DNA from: Aequoribacter sp003520285
GTDB taxonomy: Bacteria > Pseudomonadota > Gammaproteobacteria > Pseudomonadales > Halieaceae
NCBI GenBank assembly: GCA_963966765.1
Contig: CAXAAR010000001.1
Coordinates: forward strand, 4,262-68,261
Direction of reading: 5' to 3'
Length of the DNA stretch: 64,000 bases
Shown here: positions 1-9,094 of the stretch, in pieces
Position numbering within the stretch: the first letter of the stretch is position 1
Layout: every line of letters begins with the position of its first letter
Made by a program: the position numbers and the translations under genes
The notes under the pieces: model-generated
The model's input: the letters and a program-made list of their open reading frames with translations, nothing else
Databases searched by the model: none
What the model was told of the DNA's origin: nothing

Positions 1-2
1 GC

Positions 3-992
3 GGTGGTACCGACGTGATCAATGGCACTATGACCCCCGGTGAGCTCGGTGCATTTGTGTTTTATGCAGTCATGCTGGGGTCTGGTTTCGCTACCGTTTC
101 AGAGGTCTGGGGTGAATTGCAGCGCGCCGCCGGCGCGGCCGAGCGATTGATCGAGCTAATGAACTCCAAGTCATTTTTAGCCGAGCCCGAACACCCTGTA
201 GCACTCGACCCGCACGCCGCAGGCGTTGAGTTTAGATCGGTCACTTTTCGCTATCCCTCAAGACCGGATCACCCGGCACTGAACGAGCTCAACCTGAATA
301 TCAAACAAGGTGAATCAGTCGCGCTTGTGGGACCCTCGGGCGCTGGTAAATCAACGCTGTTTGAGCTGATACAACGTTTCTATGATCCCCAGTCGGGTTC
401 GATTTTTCTGGGCGCAGTGGATATTACTCAATGCTCGCTAGAAGATCTAAGACGCATGATCGGTATCGTCCCGCAGCAACCCATCCTCTTCAGCACCAGC
501 GTTTTTAATAATATTGCCTACGGGCGCGAGCAGTGCAGTGAAGAAGAGGTCATTCAAGCGGCGAAAGCGGCGCATGCGCACGAGTTCATCGTCGACCTGC
601 CCGGCCAATATCAAGCCGATTTAGGCGAGCAAGGCACTCGCATGTCGGGTGGGCAGAAGCAGCGAATTGCGATTGCGCGAGCGATACTTAAGAACCCTCG
701 GCTACTGCTGCTCGATGAAGCAACCAGCGCCCTCGACACTGAGTCTGAACACCTGATTCAAACCGCTCTTAAAGATGTCATGAGGGATCGAACGACTGTG
801 ATTATCGCTCACCGCCTGTCGACGATCTTGCATGTTGATCGGATTGTAGTGCTCGATAAAGGCAGGATTTTGGCGCAGGGCACGCACCACGAACTCATCA
901 AGACCTGCCCACTCTACCAGCGGCTCGCCGAGCTACAGTTTAATGAGCAGGCCTTGGCTGCTGAATCCCTCGACACTCCGGTCGAGGGCTAA
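3..992 (+). CDS. ABC exporter, C-terminal part (fused TMD-NBD, MsbA-like), 5' truncated by window
   Basis: This is the end of a half-transporter that combines a membrane domain and an ATPase domain in one chain. The reading frame is open to the window edge, so the membrane domain lies mostly outside and the first visible GTG/ATG codons are not real starts. The ATPase domain is complete. Counted from the GTG at 15, Walker A GPSGAGKST is near residue 106, the signature MSGGQKQR near 210, Walker B LLLLDEA near 230 and the switch histidine (AHRLST) near 266. The family (MsbA and multidrug/lipid exporters) moves hydrophobic substrates across the inner membrane as a dimer. The substrate cannot be told from this fragment. 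The next gene is convergent. Confidence 0.9.
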   Translation, partial: GGTDVINGTMTPGELGAFVFYAVMLGSGFATVSEVWGELQRAAGAAERLIELMNSKSFLAEPEHPVALDPHAAGVEFRSVTFRYPSRPDHPALNELNLNIKQGESVALVGPSGAGKSTLFELIQRFYDPQSGSIFLGAVDITQCSLEDLRRMIGIVPQQPILFSTSVFNNIAYGREQCSEEEVIQAAKAAHAHEFIVDLPGQYQADLGEQGTRMSGGQKQRIAIARAILKNPRLLLLDEATSALDTESEHLIQTALKDVMRDRTTVIIAHRLSTILHVDRIVVLDKGRILAQGTHHELIKTCPLYQRLAELQFNEQALAAESLDTPVEG

Positions 993-1014
993 GCCGAGCG
1001 GCGCCGCAACGCCG

Positions 1015-2382
1015 TTAACTGAATTCGCGGATCAAAGCACCCAAAGACTCTTTCGCATCGCCAAACAGCATGCGTGTGTTCTCTTTGTAGAATAGAGGGT
1101 TCTCTATACCCGCAAAACCCGAGGCCATAGACCGTTTCAGCACAAATACCGTCTTGGCGTTATCCACATTGATCACCGGCATCCCGTAAATCGGCGAAGA
1201 CTCTACTTCACGCGCAGCGGGATTCACAACGTCGTTGGCACCAATCACAATGGCAACATCAACCATATCCATTCGTGGGTTGATTTCATCCATTTCCAGC
1301 AGTTGATCATACGGCACGTCTGCTTCAGCCAGCAGGACGTTCATGTGTCCTGGCATTCTTCCTGCAACGGGGTGTATCCCAAAGTTGACCTCGGTGCCAT
1401 TTTGTTCCATCAACTCACACAGCTCTTTCACCACGTGCTGAGCCTGAGCCACGGCCATTCCGTAACCGGGAATAATGGCAACGCTGCTGGCAGCCTCAAG
1501 AATATAATAGGCATCCTCGACTGAGATCGGTTTAATTTCACCCTCTACCACGGTGGTTTCAACAACGCCCGATCCAAAGCCACTGAACAAGACATGACCT
1601 AATGATCGGTTCATCGACTTACACATGATCTGAGTTAGGATGATACCCGACGCCCCGACCAATGAGCCCGCGACAATCAAAATGTTATTGTTGATCGCGA
1701 AACCCGCCGCACACGCAGCCAAGCCCGAATAGGAGTTGAGGAGTGAGATCACCACTGGCATGTCCGCGCCACCAATCGGAATAACCGCCATGATGCCGAA
1801 CAACAGAGAGAGCCCAATCACCAGATAGAGCCACTGTAAATTAGAGGGTTCCAGACTCAGCATGACCGCGCTGCCAATGATGCCCGCAACCAGTAGTGAA
1901 TTAACGATTTGTTGACCACGAAACAGCACCGCACCACTGCCAATAGTCTCACTCAACTTGCCGTAAGCAATCAGCGATCCAGTGAAAGTCACGCCGCCGA
2001 TCAAGACCGACAACACAATTGTCACAACCGTAAACACGCCGGCATCAGCATCTAGGGCCGACCAACCCACCAATAAGCTGGCGAGGCCACCAAAGCCATT
2101 AAATAACGCCACCATCTCGGGCATCGAGGTCATTTGCACCAATCGCGCCGCTGCAGCACCGATGACGCCACCCACTAACATGCCGACCAGTATCCATTGA
2201 TACTCGACAATATTCTGATCAATCAGAGCCGCGACGATGGCAATCAGCATTCCAAGCGAGGAGAGCGTATTACCTTTTCGAGCCGTGGCTGCAGAGCCCA
2301 GCAGTTTTAAGCCAAAAATAAAGAGGCCAGCAGCAACAACGTAGGAAAGTTCAATTATTAACCCATTGGCTGATAAGTTCAT
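1015..2382 (-). CDS. pntB: NAD(P) transhydrogenase subunit beta
   Basis: Beta subunit of the proton-translocating transhydrogenase, which uses the proton gradient to pass hydride from NADH to NADP+ in the inner membrane. The 455 residues have the usual layout: about nine hydrophobic helices in the first 270 residues, then the NADP-binding domain III with GYGMAVAQAQ near residue 304, GRMPGHMN near 340 and the C-terminal KRSMASGFAGIENPLF. Its start overlaps the stop of the upstream pntA2 gene by 4 bp, so the genes are translationally coupled as pntA1-pntA2-pntB. The 3' end faces the ABC exporter with a gap of about 20 bp. Confidence 0.97.
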   Translation of the reverse strand: MNLSANGLIIELSYVVAAGLFIFGLKLLGSAATARKGNTLSSLGMLIAIVAALIDQNIVEYQWILVGMLVGGVIGAAAARLVQMTSMPEMVALFNGFGGLASLLVGWSALDADAGVFTVVTIVLSVLIGGVTFTGSLIAYGKLSETIGSGAVLFRGQQIVNSLLVAGIIGSAVMLSLEPSNLQWLYLVIGLSLLFGIMAVIPIGGADMPVVISLLNSYSGLAACAAGFAINNNILIVAGSLVGASGIILTQIMCKSMNRSLGHVLFSGFGSGVVETTVVEGEIKPISVEDAYYILEAASSVAIIPGYGMAVAQAQHVVKELCELMEQNGTEVNFGIHPVAGRMPGHMNVLLAEADVPYDQLLEMDEINPRMDMVDVAIVIGANDVVNPAAREVESSPIYGMPVINVDNAKTVFVLKRSMASGFAGIENPLFYKENTRMLFGDAKESLGALIREFS

Positions 2383-2669
2383 TTACGCGCCCCTTCTTTT
2401 TTCTTGAACATCGCCAGCATACGGTCCGTCACCAAATAGCCACCGACAACGTTTATCGACGCCAGCGCTACCGCACCAACGCCCAACCATTTCGATAGAT
2501 CATGCTGACCAGTACCCGCGAGAGCGATGGCGCCGACGACTGTGATACCAGAGATCGCGTTTGCGCCCGACATAAGGGGCGTATGAAGCGTAGAGGGCAC
2601 TTTATTGATTAATTCAAAACCAACAAATACCGACAGCATCAAAATGAACGTCAAAAATACAATAGTCAC
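2379..2669 (-). CDS. pntAB: NAD(P) transhydrogenase subunit alpha part 2 (membrane)
   Basis: This 96-residue protein is the membrane segment (domain IIa) that in E. coli is the C-terminal part of PntA. Three hydrophobic helices are visible (about residues 1-18, 35-55 and 60-82), with the conserved stretch TPLMSGANAISGI between the first two. Having the alpha subunit split into a soluble and a membrane polypeptide is common in alphaproteobacteria and in several marine gammaproteobacteria. It sits between pntA1 (1-bp gap) and pntB (4-bp overlap), which confirms the role. Confidence 0.95.
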   Translation of the reverse strand: MTIVFLTFILMLSVFVGFELINKVPSTLHTPLMSGANAISGITVVGAIALAGTGQHDLSKWLGVGAVALASINVVGGYLVTDRMLAMFKKKEGARK

Positions 2670-2670
2670 C

Positions 2671-3813
2671 TTACTGTCCCCCCTCGTAGAATTCTTTAAT
2701 CATGGTATTGGTGACCTCACCGCCGTGAGTGATGATACAGCCCGGCAAAATATCGTGATCAAAATCGATGACAAAACCACCCGTTTCCTCACTCCAGCTG
2801 TCCTCTACCAAATTAAACAAGTTAGAGGCGTACATTTGGCTGGCATCGCGGGCCACATAGTTAGGCAAGTTGCCCTGTCCAACAATGGTGACGCCGTTCA
2901 GGTTAATCACTTCGTTGGGCACCGAACCTTCTACGTTGCCACCGGTTTCAGCCGCCATATCAACCACAACAGATCCAGGCGCCATGCCTTCCAGCATATC
3001 TTGCGTGACTAACACGGGTGGCTTTCTACCAAACACTTGCGCGGTCGTGATGACCAAATCTGACTCAGCAATCACCGCTTTCTGCGCCTCGCGCTGAAGC
3101 GTAATTTGTTCTTCTGTGAGTGCCTTGGCGTAGCCGTCTTTGGTCTGTCCGGTTTCACCTAAATCAATTTCTAAAAATGTCGCGCCCAAGGACTGAACTT
3201 GCTCAGCGACGACGGCCCGCGTATCGAATGCGGTCACGCGTGCGCCTAAGCGCTTGGCAGTTGCAATGGCCTGAAGGCCTGCCACACCTGCACCAATCAC
3301 AAATACTTTAGCCGGCTTCAGCGTACCTGCAGGGGTCATCATCATCGGTAAGATGCGAGGCAAGTGCATTGCACCTAACATGACGGTCATATAACCGGCC
3401 AAATTAGCTTGGGAAGACAAAGCATCCATTTTCTGGCTGCGGGTAGAGCGAGGAATCATCTCCATACTGATCGACGTAACACCGCGCGCACGCAGAGCCT
3501 CGACGAGGTCTCGCTCGTTAAAGGGATCAAGATAACTGACATGCACACAGCCTTCTTGCATCAGAGCCACATCTTCGAGACTGGGCTTACGCAAACGCAA
3601 CAGCACGTCTGCTTGCGTAAACAATGCCTCACGATCAGCACTGACGACAGCACCGGCATCGACATACTCCTGATCTGAGTAACCCACACCTGCGCCCAAT
3701 CCGGCTTCTACAACGAGCTCAGCCCCCAAACGGACCAACTTTTTGGCGGTATCCGGAGTAACAGGCACGCGATTTTCTCCGGGATGAGTCTCCCGCGGAA
3801 CGGCTATTCGCAT
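2671..3813 (-). CDS. pntAA: NAD(P) transhydrogenase subunit alpha part 1 (NAD-binding)
   Basis: Soluble NAD(H)-binding domain I of the transhydrogenase, related to alanine dehydrogenase. The 380 residues begin with the family signature around ETHPGENRVPVTP. The Rossmann glycine loop VIGAGVAGLQA is near residue 172, and the mobile-loop region QGNLPNYVARDAS is near 318. It is the first gene of the three-gene operon. About 185 bp upstream separates it from the convergently oriented end of chrR's operon; no other gene is seen there. Confidence 0.96.
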   Translation of the reverse strand: MRIAVPRETHPGENRVPVTPDTAKKLVRLGAELVVEAGLGAGVGYSDQEYVDAGAVVSADREALFTQADVLLRLRKPSLEDVALMQEGCVHVSYLDPFNERDLVEALRARGVTSISMEMIPRSTRSQKMDALSSQANLAGYMTVMLGAMHLPRILPMMMTPAGTLKPAKVFVIGAGVAGLQAIATAKRLGARVTAFDTRAVVAEQVQSLGATFLEIDLGETGQTKDGYAKALTEEQITLQREAQKAVIAESDLVITTAQVFGRKPPVLVTQDMLEGMAPGSVVVDMAAETGGNVEGSVPNEVINLNGVTIVGQGNLPNYVARDASQMYASNLFNLVEDSWSEETGGFVIDFDHDILPGCIITHGGEVTNTMIKEFYEGGQ

Positions 3814-3998
3814 TACTAGATTCCCTACTTATCGTTAATTATGACTACCCTAGTCGTAGACTGCTGCGAGCCGAGCACACCACTGTGCCTATTTTGGACG
3901 CACCAAAACTTTAGCACAGAAGTCACGAAGCGGGGACAGACAATCACAGTTATCAACTAGAAGATTTGTCGCAATGCATGTCACATTGCGACAACGAG

Positions 3999-4664
3999 CT
4001 ACGAGGCGCGCAACTGAAGAAAAGGATTCATCCATCGATGGCGAAGACGCGTGAAGCTTAGGGGCGCATCCAGCACAGCAAGACAAATACAATCTTCGTC
4101 GGCCAAAGCCGCGGGTGAGTGAATATCACCTTGTTCTCTGAACAGAAAATCACCGGCGTGGTAAGTGCCCTCGGAATCGCTAAAGCCGCCCTCTAGAACC
4201 AGTGTCATTTCTGAGCCGCGGTGATTGTGCTCGGGAATGACGCCGCCCGCCTTGATGTGATAGAGCGCGAACTCGTAGTAAGGATCGCCCGTACTCAAAT
4301 AACTGATACGCAGTGCCGAGGTGATCTTTTTCCAGGACAAATCACTGTAACCACCCGACATCAGGCGCTGAATCATCGCGGGAATTGAATGGCGCTCTTT
4401 TCCTGAATCCCGAGGATACGTCAGCGGTGCTGCCTCGTCTAAGCGCGACATGACGATGTCGAGTTGACTATCACTGACGTTAACGGGCTCAAGCTCTTCG
4501 AACAGGGCTGACGCAAGAGCAGTCTGAGCCTCAGTCGTCTCGCGACACTTGGAACAAAAACTGAGGTGGATAGAGACACAAGCGGACTGAGCCAGCGGCA
4601 ATGTGCCAGCAGTAAATTCGGTTAGCATGTGTATATCAGGATGAAACTTCGCCATGTCGTTCAC
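3999..4664 (-). CDS. chrR: ChrR-type zinc anti-sigma factor with cupin domain
   Basis: Anti-sigma factor expected to hold the neighbouring ECF sigma inactive until singlet oxygen or organic peroxide triggers its release. The N-terminal 80 residues carry the zinc anti-sigma motif: a histidine near residue 8 and HLSFCSKC near residue 33. The C-terminal cupin (about residues 105-210) shows the metal-site pattern with HNHRGSE, a downstream glutamate and a late histidine (GDIHSP). At 221 residues it matches the ChrR family. Its start codon overlaps the stop of the sigma gene by 4 bp, the usual sigma/anti-sigma coupling. Function by family: Rhodobacter ChrR. The signal sensed here is inferred. Confidence 0.92.
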   Translation of the reverse strand: MNDMAKFHPDIHMLTEFTAGTLPLAQSACVSIHLSFCSKCRETTEAQTALASALFEELEPVNVSDSQLDIVMSRLDEAAPLTYPRDSGKERHSIPAMIQRLMSGGYSDLSWKKITSALRISYLSTGDPYYEFALYHIKAGGVIPEHNHRGSEMTLVLEGGFSDSEGTYHAGDFLFREQGDIHSPAALADEDCICLAVLDAPLSFTRLRHRWMNPFLQLRAS

Positions 4665-5263
4665 TCATCAATCTGAATCTGTAATTTTTGTATTGCCAAT
4701 CTCACTCTCGATTTTACGGTGCCCAGCGGCAAATCGAGCTCACTCGCCACCTCGGAGTGTGACTTTCCTTCCATGTAGACCTTCGCCAAAATGTGCGCTT
4801 GGTCAGGCGGCAGCGTTGACATCATCTGGCGCACACGATCTCGGGTACGTCTTTGATGCAACATTGCTGCTGGCTCTTCTCCATCCTGATCCAGCGAGAC
4901 ATCATCTGCCGAAATAGGCGTGTCAAATTTTTGCAAACGCCGATACAAGTCGGTTCGGCAATTTCTAGCAATGGTGTACACCCAGGTACTCGCAGAGGCC
5001 TTGTCTGGATTAAAACCCTCGGCTTTCTGCCACACTTTCAGCATGACTTCCTGTACCAGCTCGTCAGCATGATTTGCTGACAGCGTTGAACCGGATAGCG
5101 CAAAGGCCTTAATGAGCGGCGCAAACTGCTTAAAGAATCGAGCAAAAGCGGCTCTATCGCGATGCTTCGCAATCGCCCGCAAACACTGACTCCATTCATC
5201 TGTCCGGCGCACCGATTCGACACTCGCGGTCTCATCGCCCGGCTTTTTTGTAACCACTGACAT
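4661..5263 (-). CDS. rpoE: RNA polymerase ECF sigma factor, RpoE/ChrR-type (ECF11-like)
   Basis: Extracytoplasmic-function sigma factor. Region 2 contains DELVQEVMLKVWQKAEGF and WVYTIARNCRTDLYRR. Region 4 has the helix-turn-helix HSEVASELDLPLGTVKSRVRLA near the C-terminus. I place the start at the ATG at 5263 because AGGC/AAGGA lies directly upstream; an in-frame ATG at 5302 would overlap the promoter. Co-transcribed with the chrR anti-sigma gene and divergent from a flavoprotein gene that belongs to the singlet-oxygen regulon in related systems. It probably activates itself, since a TGATCC-type -35 element lies upstream. Confidence 0.93.
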   Translation of the reverse strand: MSVVTKKPGDETASVESVRRTDEWSQCLRAIAKHRDRAAFARFFKQFAPLIKAFALSGSTLSANHADELVQEVMLKVWQKAEGFNPDKASASTWVYTIARNCRTDLYRRLQKFDTPISADDVSLDQDGEEPAAMLHQRRTRDRVRQMMSTLPPDQAHILAKVYMEGKSHSEVASELDLPLGTVKSRVRLAIQKLQIQIDE

Positions 5264-5288
5264 ATCCTTGCCTCGGTACATGTCAGAG

Positions 5289-5318
5289 TAGTATACGCAC
5301 AAGTTAAAGTACGGATCA
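5289..5318 (-). promoter_or_regulatory. Probable ECF promoter of the rpoE-chrR operon
   Basis: Read on the minus strand, TGATCC (5318-5313) is followed after 17 bases by TATACTA (5295-5289). TGATCC is the known -35 element of Rhodobacter RpoE (ChrR-regulated) promoters. Transcription would start about 20 bp before the ATG at 5263. The -10 also resembles a housekeeping -10, so dual use is possible. This is a match by eye. Confidence 0.5.
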
Positions 5319-5328
5319 CTGTTTTCAT

Positions 5329-5356
5329 TGATCTGATCTTAAAAACTCGACGTAAG
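5329..5356 (+). promoter_or_regulatory. Probable ECF promoter of the flavoprotein gene
   Basis: TGATCT at 5329-5334 is followed by an 18-base spacer and TAAG (5353-5356). This matches the TGATCC/TAAG layout of ChrR-controlled RpoE promoters. A second overlapping TGATCT at 5334 would give a spacer of only 13, so the first is preferred. The start codon GTG lies about 45 bp downstream at 5402. Confidence 0.55.
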
Positions 5357-5401
5357 CTACTCTGTAACAATGAAAATCAATCAGGACAGAGGTCAACCAA
5401 A

Positions 5402-6658
5402 GTGAGAGTGGCGGTCGTCGGGTCAGGAATCTCCGGACTTACATGCGCATATTACTTAAGCAAGCACCATGAAGTGACGGTGTTTGAGGCCTCTCGACGC
5501 ATCGGTGGACACACGGCAACCGTCGACGTGCAACTGGGGCCACGCAAGTACGCCATTGACACTGGCTTCATCGCCTACAACGACTGGACCTACCCTAACT
5601 TTATTAATTTGCTCAACGAGATTGGGGTCAGCAGCAAGCCAACCTCAATGGGCTTTAGCGTGAAAGACGCCGCGTCCGGTCTCGAATATTCAGATTATTC
5701 ACTCAGAACGCTGTTTGCCCAAAAACGCAATTTGTTATCTCCTAAGTTTTTGCGCATGGTGCTTGATATCGCATCATTTAATAAGCAAGCATTGAAAGAT
5801 CTTGAGCTGGGACACATCCAACCCCATCAAACACTCGAATCATACAGGTGTCAGAAGGGGTTCTCAGACAGCTTCAAGCAATGGTACTTAACACCGATGG
5901 CGTCGGCGATCTGGTCTACCCCATGGCGAGACGTCGATGCTTTGCCGGCACTCTTTGTTTTGCGTCTTTTTAAAAGCCACGGGCTACTCAGCATGTCGAA
6001 CCGCCCACAGTGGCGGGTTGTTGATGGTGGTTCGCGTGAGTACCTCGGGCCGCTTACTGCTCGATTTGCGGATCGAATCATCACCAATGCACCCGTCAAA
6101 AACGTCTTGCGTCGACCCGATCGCGTGCAATTTACTGCCGGTGGTGTGGCGCATGAATTTGATCAAATTGTTATTGCCACCCACTCTGATCAAGCGCTTG
6201 CTATGCTTGCAGACCCAACCCCACTGGAAGATAGCATCCTTGGTGCGATCCCTTATCAGCGGAATCACGTCGTACTGCACACCGACAGCCGACTCCTGCC
6301 CGCTAACCGAGCGGCGTGGGCGAGTTGGAACTACACTCTAAAACCAAAGCAAGACCGAGCTGTCGTCACCTACAATATGAATCTCTTGCAGGGACTCCAA
6401 TCGCCCGAGACCTTCTGCGTCACTTTGAATAACAAAGATGACATCAACCCGCATCGAATACTCGGCGAGTTTTACCACGAGCAACCCATTTTTTCGCTCA
6501 ACAGCGCACTCGCACAGAAACGATGGGGTGAAATCAATGGCATGAACAATACTTGGTACTGCGGCGCCTACTGGCACAGCGGACTGCACGAAGATGGTGT
6601 TTGTAGCGCCCTGAGAATTGCGCAAACGATCCCAGAACGACAACAGGCTGCAGCCTGA
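5402..6658 (+). CDS. FAD-dependent amine-oxidase-family protein
   Basis: Flavoprotein of 418 residues with the FAD-binding start VAVVGSGISGLTCAYYL and the following acidic residue (VFEASRRIGGHTA) at residues 1-40. The remainder matches the NAD(P)-binding/amine-oxidase family often found beside ECF11-ChrR genes together with photolyase and cyclopropane-synthase-like genes. Those partners are absent here. In Rhodobacter such a protein is part of the RpoE regulon and is linked to fatty-acid modification under singlet oxygen; the exact reaction here is inferred. The GTG start is preceded by ACAGAGG. Placement behind the divergent ECF promoter supports co-regulation with rpoE-chrR. Confidence 0.88.
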   Translation: MRVAVVGSGISGLTCAYYLSKHHEVTVFEASRRIGGHTATVDVQLGPRKYAIDTGFIAYNDWTYPNFINLLNEIGVSSKPTSMGFSVKDAASGLEYSDYSLRTLFAQKRNLLSPKFLRMVLDIASFNKQALKDLELGHIQPHQTLESYRCQKGFSDSFKQWYLTPMASAIWSTPWRDVDALPALFVLRLFKSHGLLSMSNRPQWRVVDGGSREYLGPLTARFADRIITNAPVKNVLRRPDRVQFTAGGVAHEFDQIVIATHSDQALAMLADPTPLEDSILGAIPYQRNHVVLHTDSRLLPANRAAWASWNYTLKPKQDRAVVTYNMNLLQGLQSPETFCVTLNNKDDINPHRILGEFYHEQPIFSLNSALAQKRWGEINGMNNTWYCGAYWHSGLHEDGVCSALRIAQTIPERQQAAA

Positions 6659-6673
6659 ACACACATGGGGCAG

Positions 6674-7549
6674 TCAGCCCCGCTGTTGCATCAAAAGAGC
6701 CGGTACAATCAGTGCAAAGCCCACCAAAGTCGCACCATGAATCTGTTCGCCCAAGAAGAGTTGAATCAATCCTAATGACAGTAAGGGCGCCAAAAAAATC
6801 AAGTTCGCAACTTTGGCTACCTGAGTTGCCCTCTTAAGAGCCTGCGACCACAGCAGAAAAGTGACGCCCATTTCAAACAAACCAATATAAGTGGCGCTCG
6901 CCAGGGCTTGCCATGACAGTGTGACCAACACCCCCGAACCCACCAACCACATTAACGCCAGCGGGCTGGCAGCCAGAAACATGGCCGTCAAAGCCACATC
7001 GCCCGGCAGCGCCAATCGGGTATTTCCCAACCAAAATACAGCCCACAACAAGGTACTTAGGAGCGCCAGCGCCAAGCCCGTGAGGCTGTCAATCGCACCA
7101 AAACTGAGCTGCCCCTCGGTGGCTATAACAACAACACCAAAGTAACCTACCGCCGCCATAAGGGCATCGCGCGCACTAAAGCGCTGCCCAAGAAAAGGCA
7201 CGGCTAAAATAGAGAGTGTAATCGCCCAGGTATAGTTAATGGTTTGCGCTTGCTGAGCTGGGAGTAAATCGTAAGCACGCAACAGCACCGAGTAGTACAG
7301 AATAGGATTCAGTAGCCCCATGAAGAGCAGGGTCCACGGTCGCGCTTTTAACGCATCTTTCAACTCGCCCAAGCGGCCCTGAACCAGTAAATAGGAACAC
7401 AAGACCAGAGCTGAAACCAGACAAGAGAGCGCCACTAGACTATTCACATCGAGGTAGCGCAATGCGAGTTTAAAGGCAGTAGCAACGGTCGACCAAAGTA
7501 AGACGGCACTGAGTCCAAGCAGCAAAGCCATTCTTGATTGCGTCGGCAA
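6674..7549 (-). CDS. EamA/DMT-superfamily metabolite transporter
   Basis: Inner-membrane transporter of 291 residues with ten predicted helices arranged as two EamA repeats (about residues 5-140 and 150-288). The N-terminal half contains LLWSTVATAFKLALRYLD, typical of the RhaT/YdcZ-like drug/metabolite group. Such proteins export amino acids or other small metabolites; no substrate can be assigned. It is convergent with the flavoprotein gene (about 15 bp apart), so it is not part of that transcription unit. Confidence 0.88.
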   Translation of the reverse strand: MPTQSRMALLLGLSAVLLWSTVATAFKLALRYLDVNSLVALSCLVSALVLCSYLLVQGRLGELKDALKARPWTLLFMGLLNPILYYSVLLRAYDLLPAQQAQTINYTWAITLSILAVPFLGQRFSARDALMAAVGYFGVVVIATEGQLSFGAIDSLTGLALALLSTLLWAVFWLGNTRLALPGDVALTAMFLAASPLALMWLVGSGVLVTLSWQALASATYIGLFEMGVTFLLWSQALKRATQVAKVANLIFLAPLLSLGLIQLFLGEQIHGATLVGFALIVPALLMQQRG

Positions 7550-7636
7550 CTAGACTCCTCCCACACTGAGACTGTACCCCAGAATAAATTTCGGGCATGC
7601 TCCACTTCTATTTAACCCACTGGGAGCTTTGACGCC

Positions 7637-9094
7637 GTGTCTGAACCTGATCGCCCTGATTCTCCCAAACCCATGCCACTCGGCTGGGCATTGTTACCGA
7701 TCATCTTCTTGATTGCTAGCCTGAGTGGGGCTGTCACCCTTTTTGGTTCGGATGCTTCTTATGGCGCCAATCAAATTGCTTTGATTCTAGCAGGCTGTTT
7801 AACCCTGCTGGTGGGCATTGTCCGCGGCGCCTCCTATAAAGACCTGCAGCAGGGCTTGATCGAGGGCATCCATGTTGGTCTGGGTCCCATCATGATCTTA
7901 CTCGCAGTCGGGATGCTGATTGGCACCTGGATCCTATCTGGCACGGTACCCGCCATGATCTACTATGGCGTTGCGATTATCGATCCAGAATATTTCTACG
8001 CGACATCCGCCATCATTTGCGCCGTGGTCGCCATCAGTATTGGTAGCTCTTGGACCGTTGCTGGCACCCTCGGGGTTGGCTTGATGGGCATCGCGGGGAG
8101 CTTTGATCTCTCCCCTGCCATCACCGCAGGGGCGATTATCTCGGGCGCTTATTTTGGAGACAAACTATCACCTCTGTCTGATACCACCAATCTTGCCTCA
8201 GCGGTTACTGGTGTCGACTTGTTTTTACATATTCGACATATGCTGTGGACTACTATCCCCGCCTTTGTCATCGCTTGTATCGTCTTTTTCTTCTTGGGTA
8301 GTCAGCAAGCCGGACAGCCCGCCGACATCGCGCAACTGCAGCAAGCACTCGATCAGCAATTTTCGATTGGCCCCCACCTACTGATACCGCTGATAGTCAT
8401 GCTAGTACTCATTGTAAAACGCATGCCGGCTTATCCAGCCATTGTCATCAGCGCTCTGGTTGGTGGCTTATTCGCCGCTGTTTTTCAGGGAGAGGCCGCC
8501 ATCGCAATGGCACAATCCGGTTCGAGCGGAGTACTGGGGCGGCTGGAAGGTATCTGGAGTGTGCTCTTTAACGGCTTCCAATCGTCTAGTGGCGATCCCT
8601 TCTTAGATAAATTACTAAGCAAAGGGGGCATGTCGAGCATGCTCAATACGATCTGGCTGATTGTTTGTGCACTGAGCTTCGGCGGCATCTTAGAGCGGAC
8701 GGGGATACTGGACACGCTGATTAGCGTCGCTTTGCGCAGAGTCAAAGGCGTGACTTCATTGGTCACCGCGACAGTGACCACCTGTTTTGCGACCAACGTC
8801 CTTGCCGCTGATCAGTTTATTGCCATCGCTTTACCCGGGAAAATGTTCAAACAGGCCTATCACGACCAAGGCTTAGACGAGCTTAATCTCTCGAGAACGC
8901 TGGAAGACGCCGGCACTCTGACCTCTGTACTGATACCTTGGAACACCTGTGGCGCCTACATGACAGCGACGCTGGGCGTAGCCTCTTTTAGCTACGCGCC
9001 GTACGCCCTATTCAACATTTTATGCCCTTTACTTGCGATTGCTCTGGCAGCCAACCGTATCGGCCAAATGCCTTATCGAGCTGAGTCTCGCTAA
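7637..9094 (+). CDS. nhaC: Na+/H+ antiporter, NhaC family
   Basis: Inner-membrane sodium/proton antiporter of 485 residues with about twelve hydrophobic helices. Conserved NhaC features include SIGSSWTVAGTLGVGLMGI (about residues 135-153), GAYFGDKLSPLSDTTNLAS near residue 170, and DAGTLTSVLIPWNTCGAYM in the C-terminal half. The start is GTG, with GGGAGC upstream. It helps keep cytoplasmic sodium low and fits a marine lifestyle. The 3' end overlaps the convergent epmA gene by 4 bp. Confidence 0.93.
   Translation: MSEPDRPDSPKPMPLGWALLPIIFLIASLSGAVTLFGSDASYGANQIALILAGCLTLLVGIVRGASYKDLQQGLIEGIHVGLGPIMILLAVGMLIGTWILSGTVPAMIYYGVAIIDPEYFYATSAIICAVVAISIGSSWTVAGTLGVGLMGIAGSFDLSPAITAGAIISGAYFGDKLSPLSDTTNLASAVTGVDLFLHIRHMLWTTIPAFVIACIVFFFLGSQQAGQPADIAQLQQALDQQFSIGPHLLIPLIVMLVLIVKRMPAYPAIVISALVGGLFAAVFQGEAAIAMAQSGSSGVLGRLEGIWSVLFNGFQSSSGDPFLDKLLSKGGMSSMLNTIWLIVCALSFGGILERTGILDTLISVALRRVKGVTSLVTATVTTCFATNVLAADQFIAIALPGKMFKQAYHDQGLDELNLSRTLEDAGTLTSVLIPWNTCGAYMTATLGVASFSYAPYALFNILCPLLAIALAANRIGQMPYRAESR

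Noticed and set aside
5038..5370. 110-codon minus-strand open frame over the sigma factor start
   Set aside because: It is out of frame with the clear ECF sigma gene and covers the divergent promoters.
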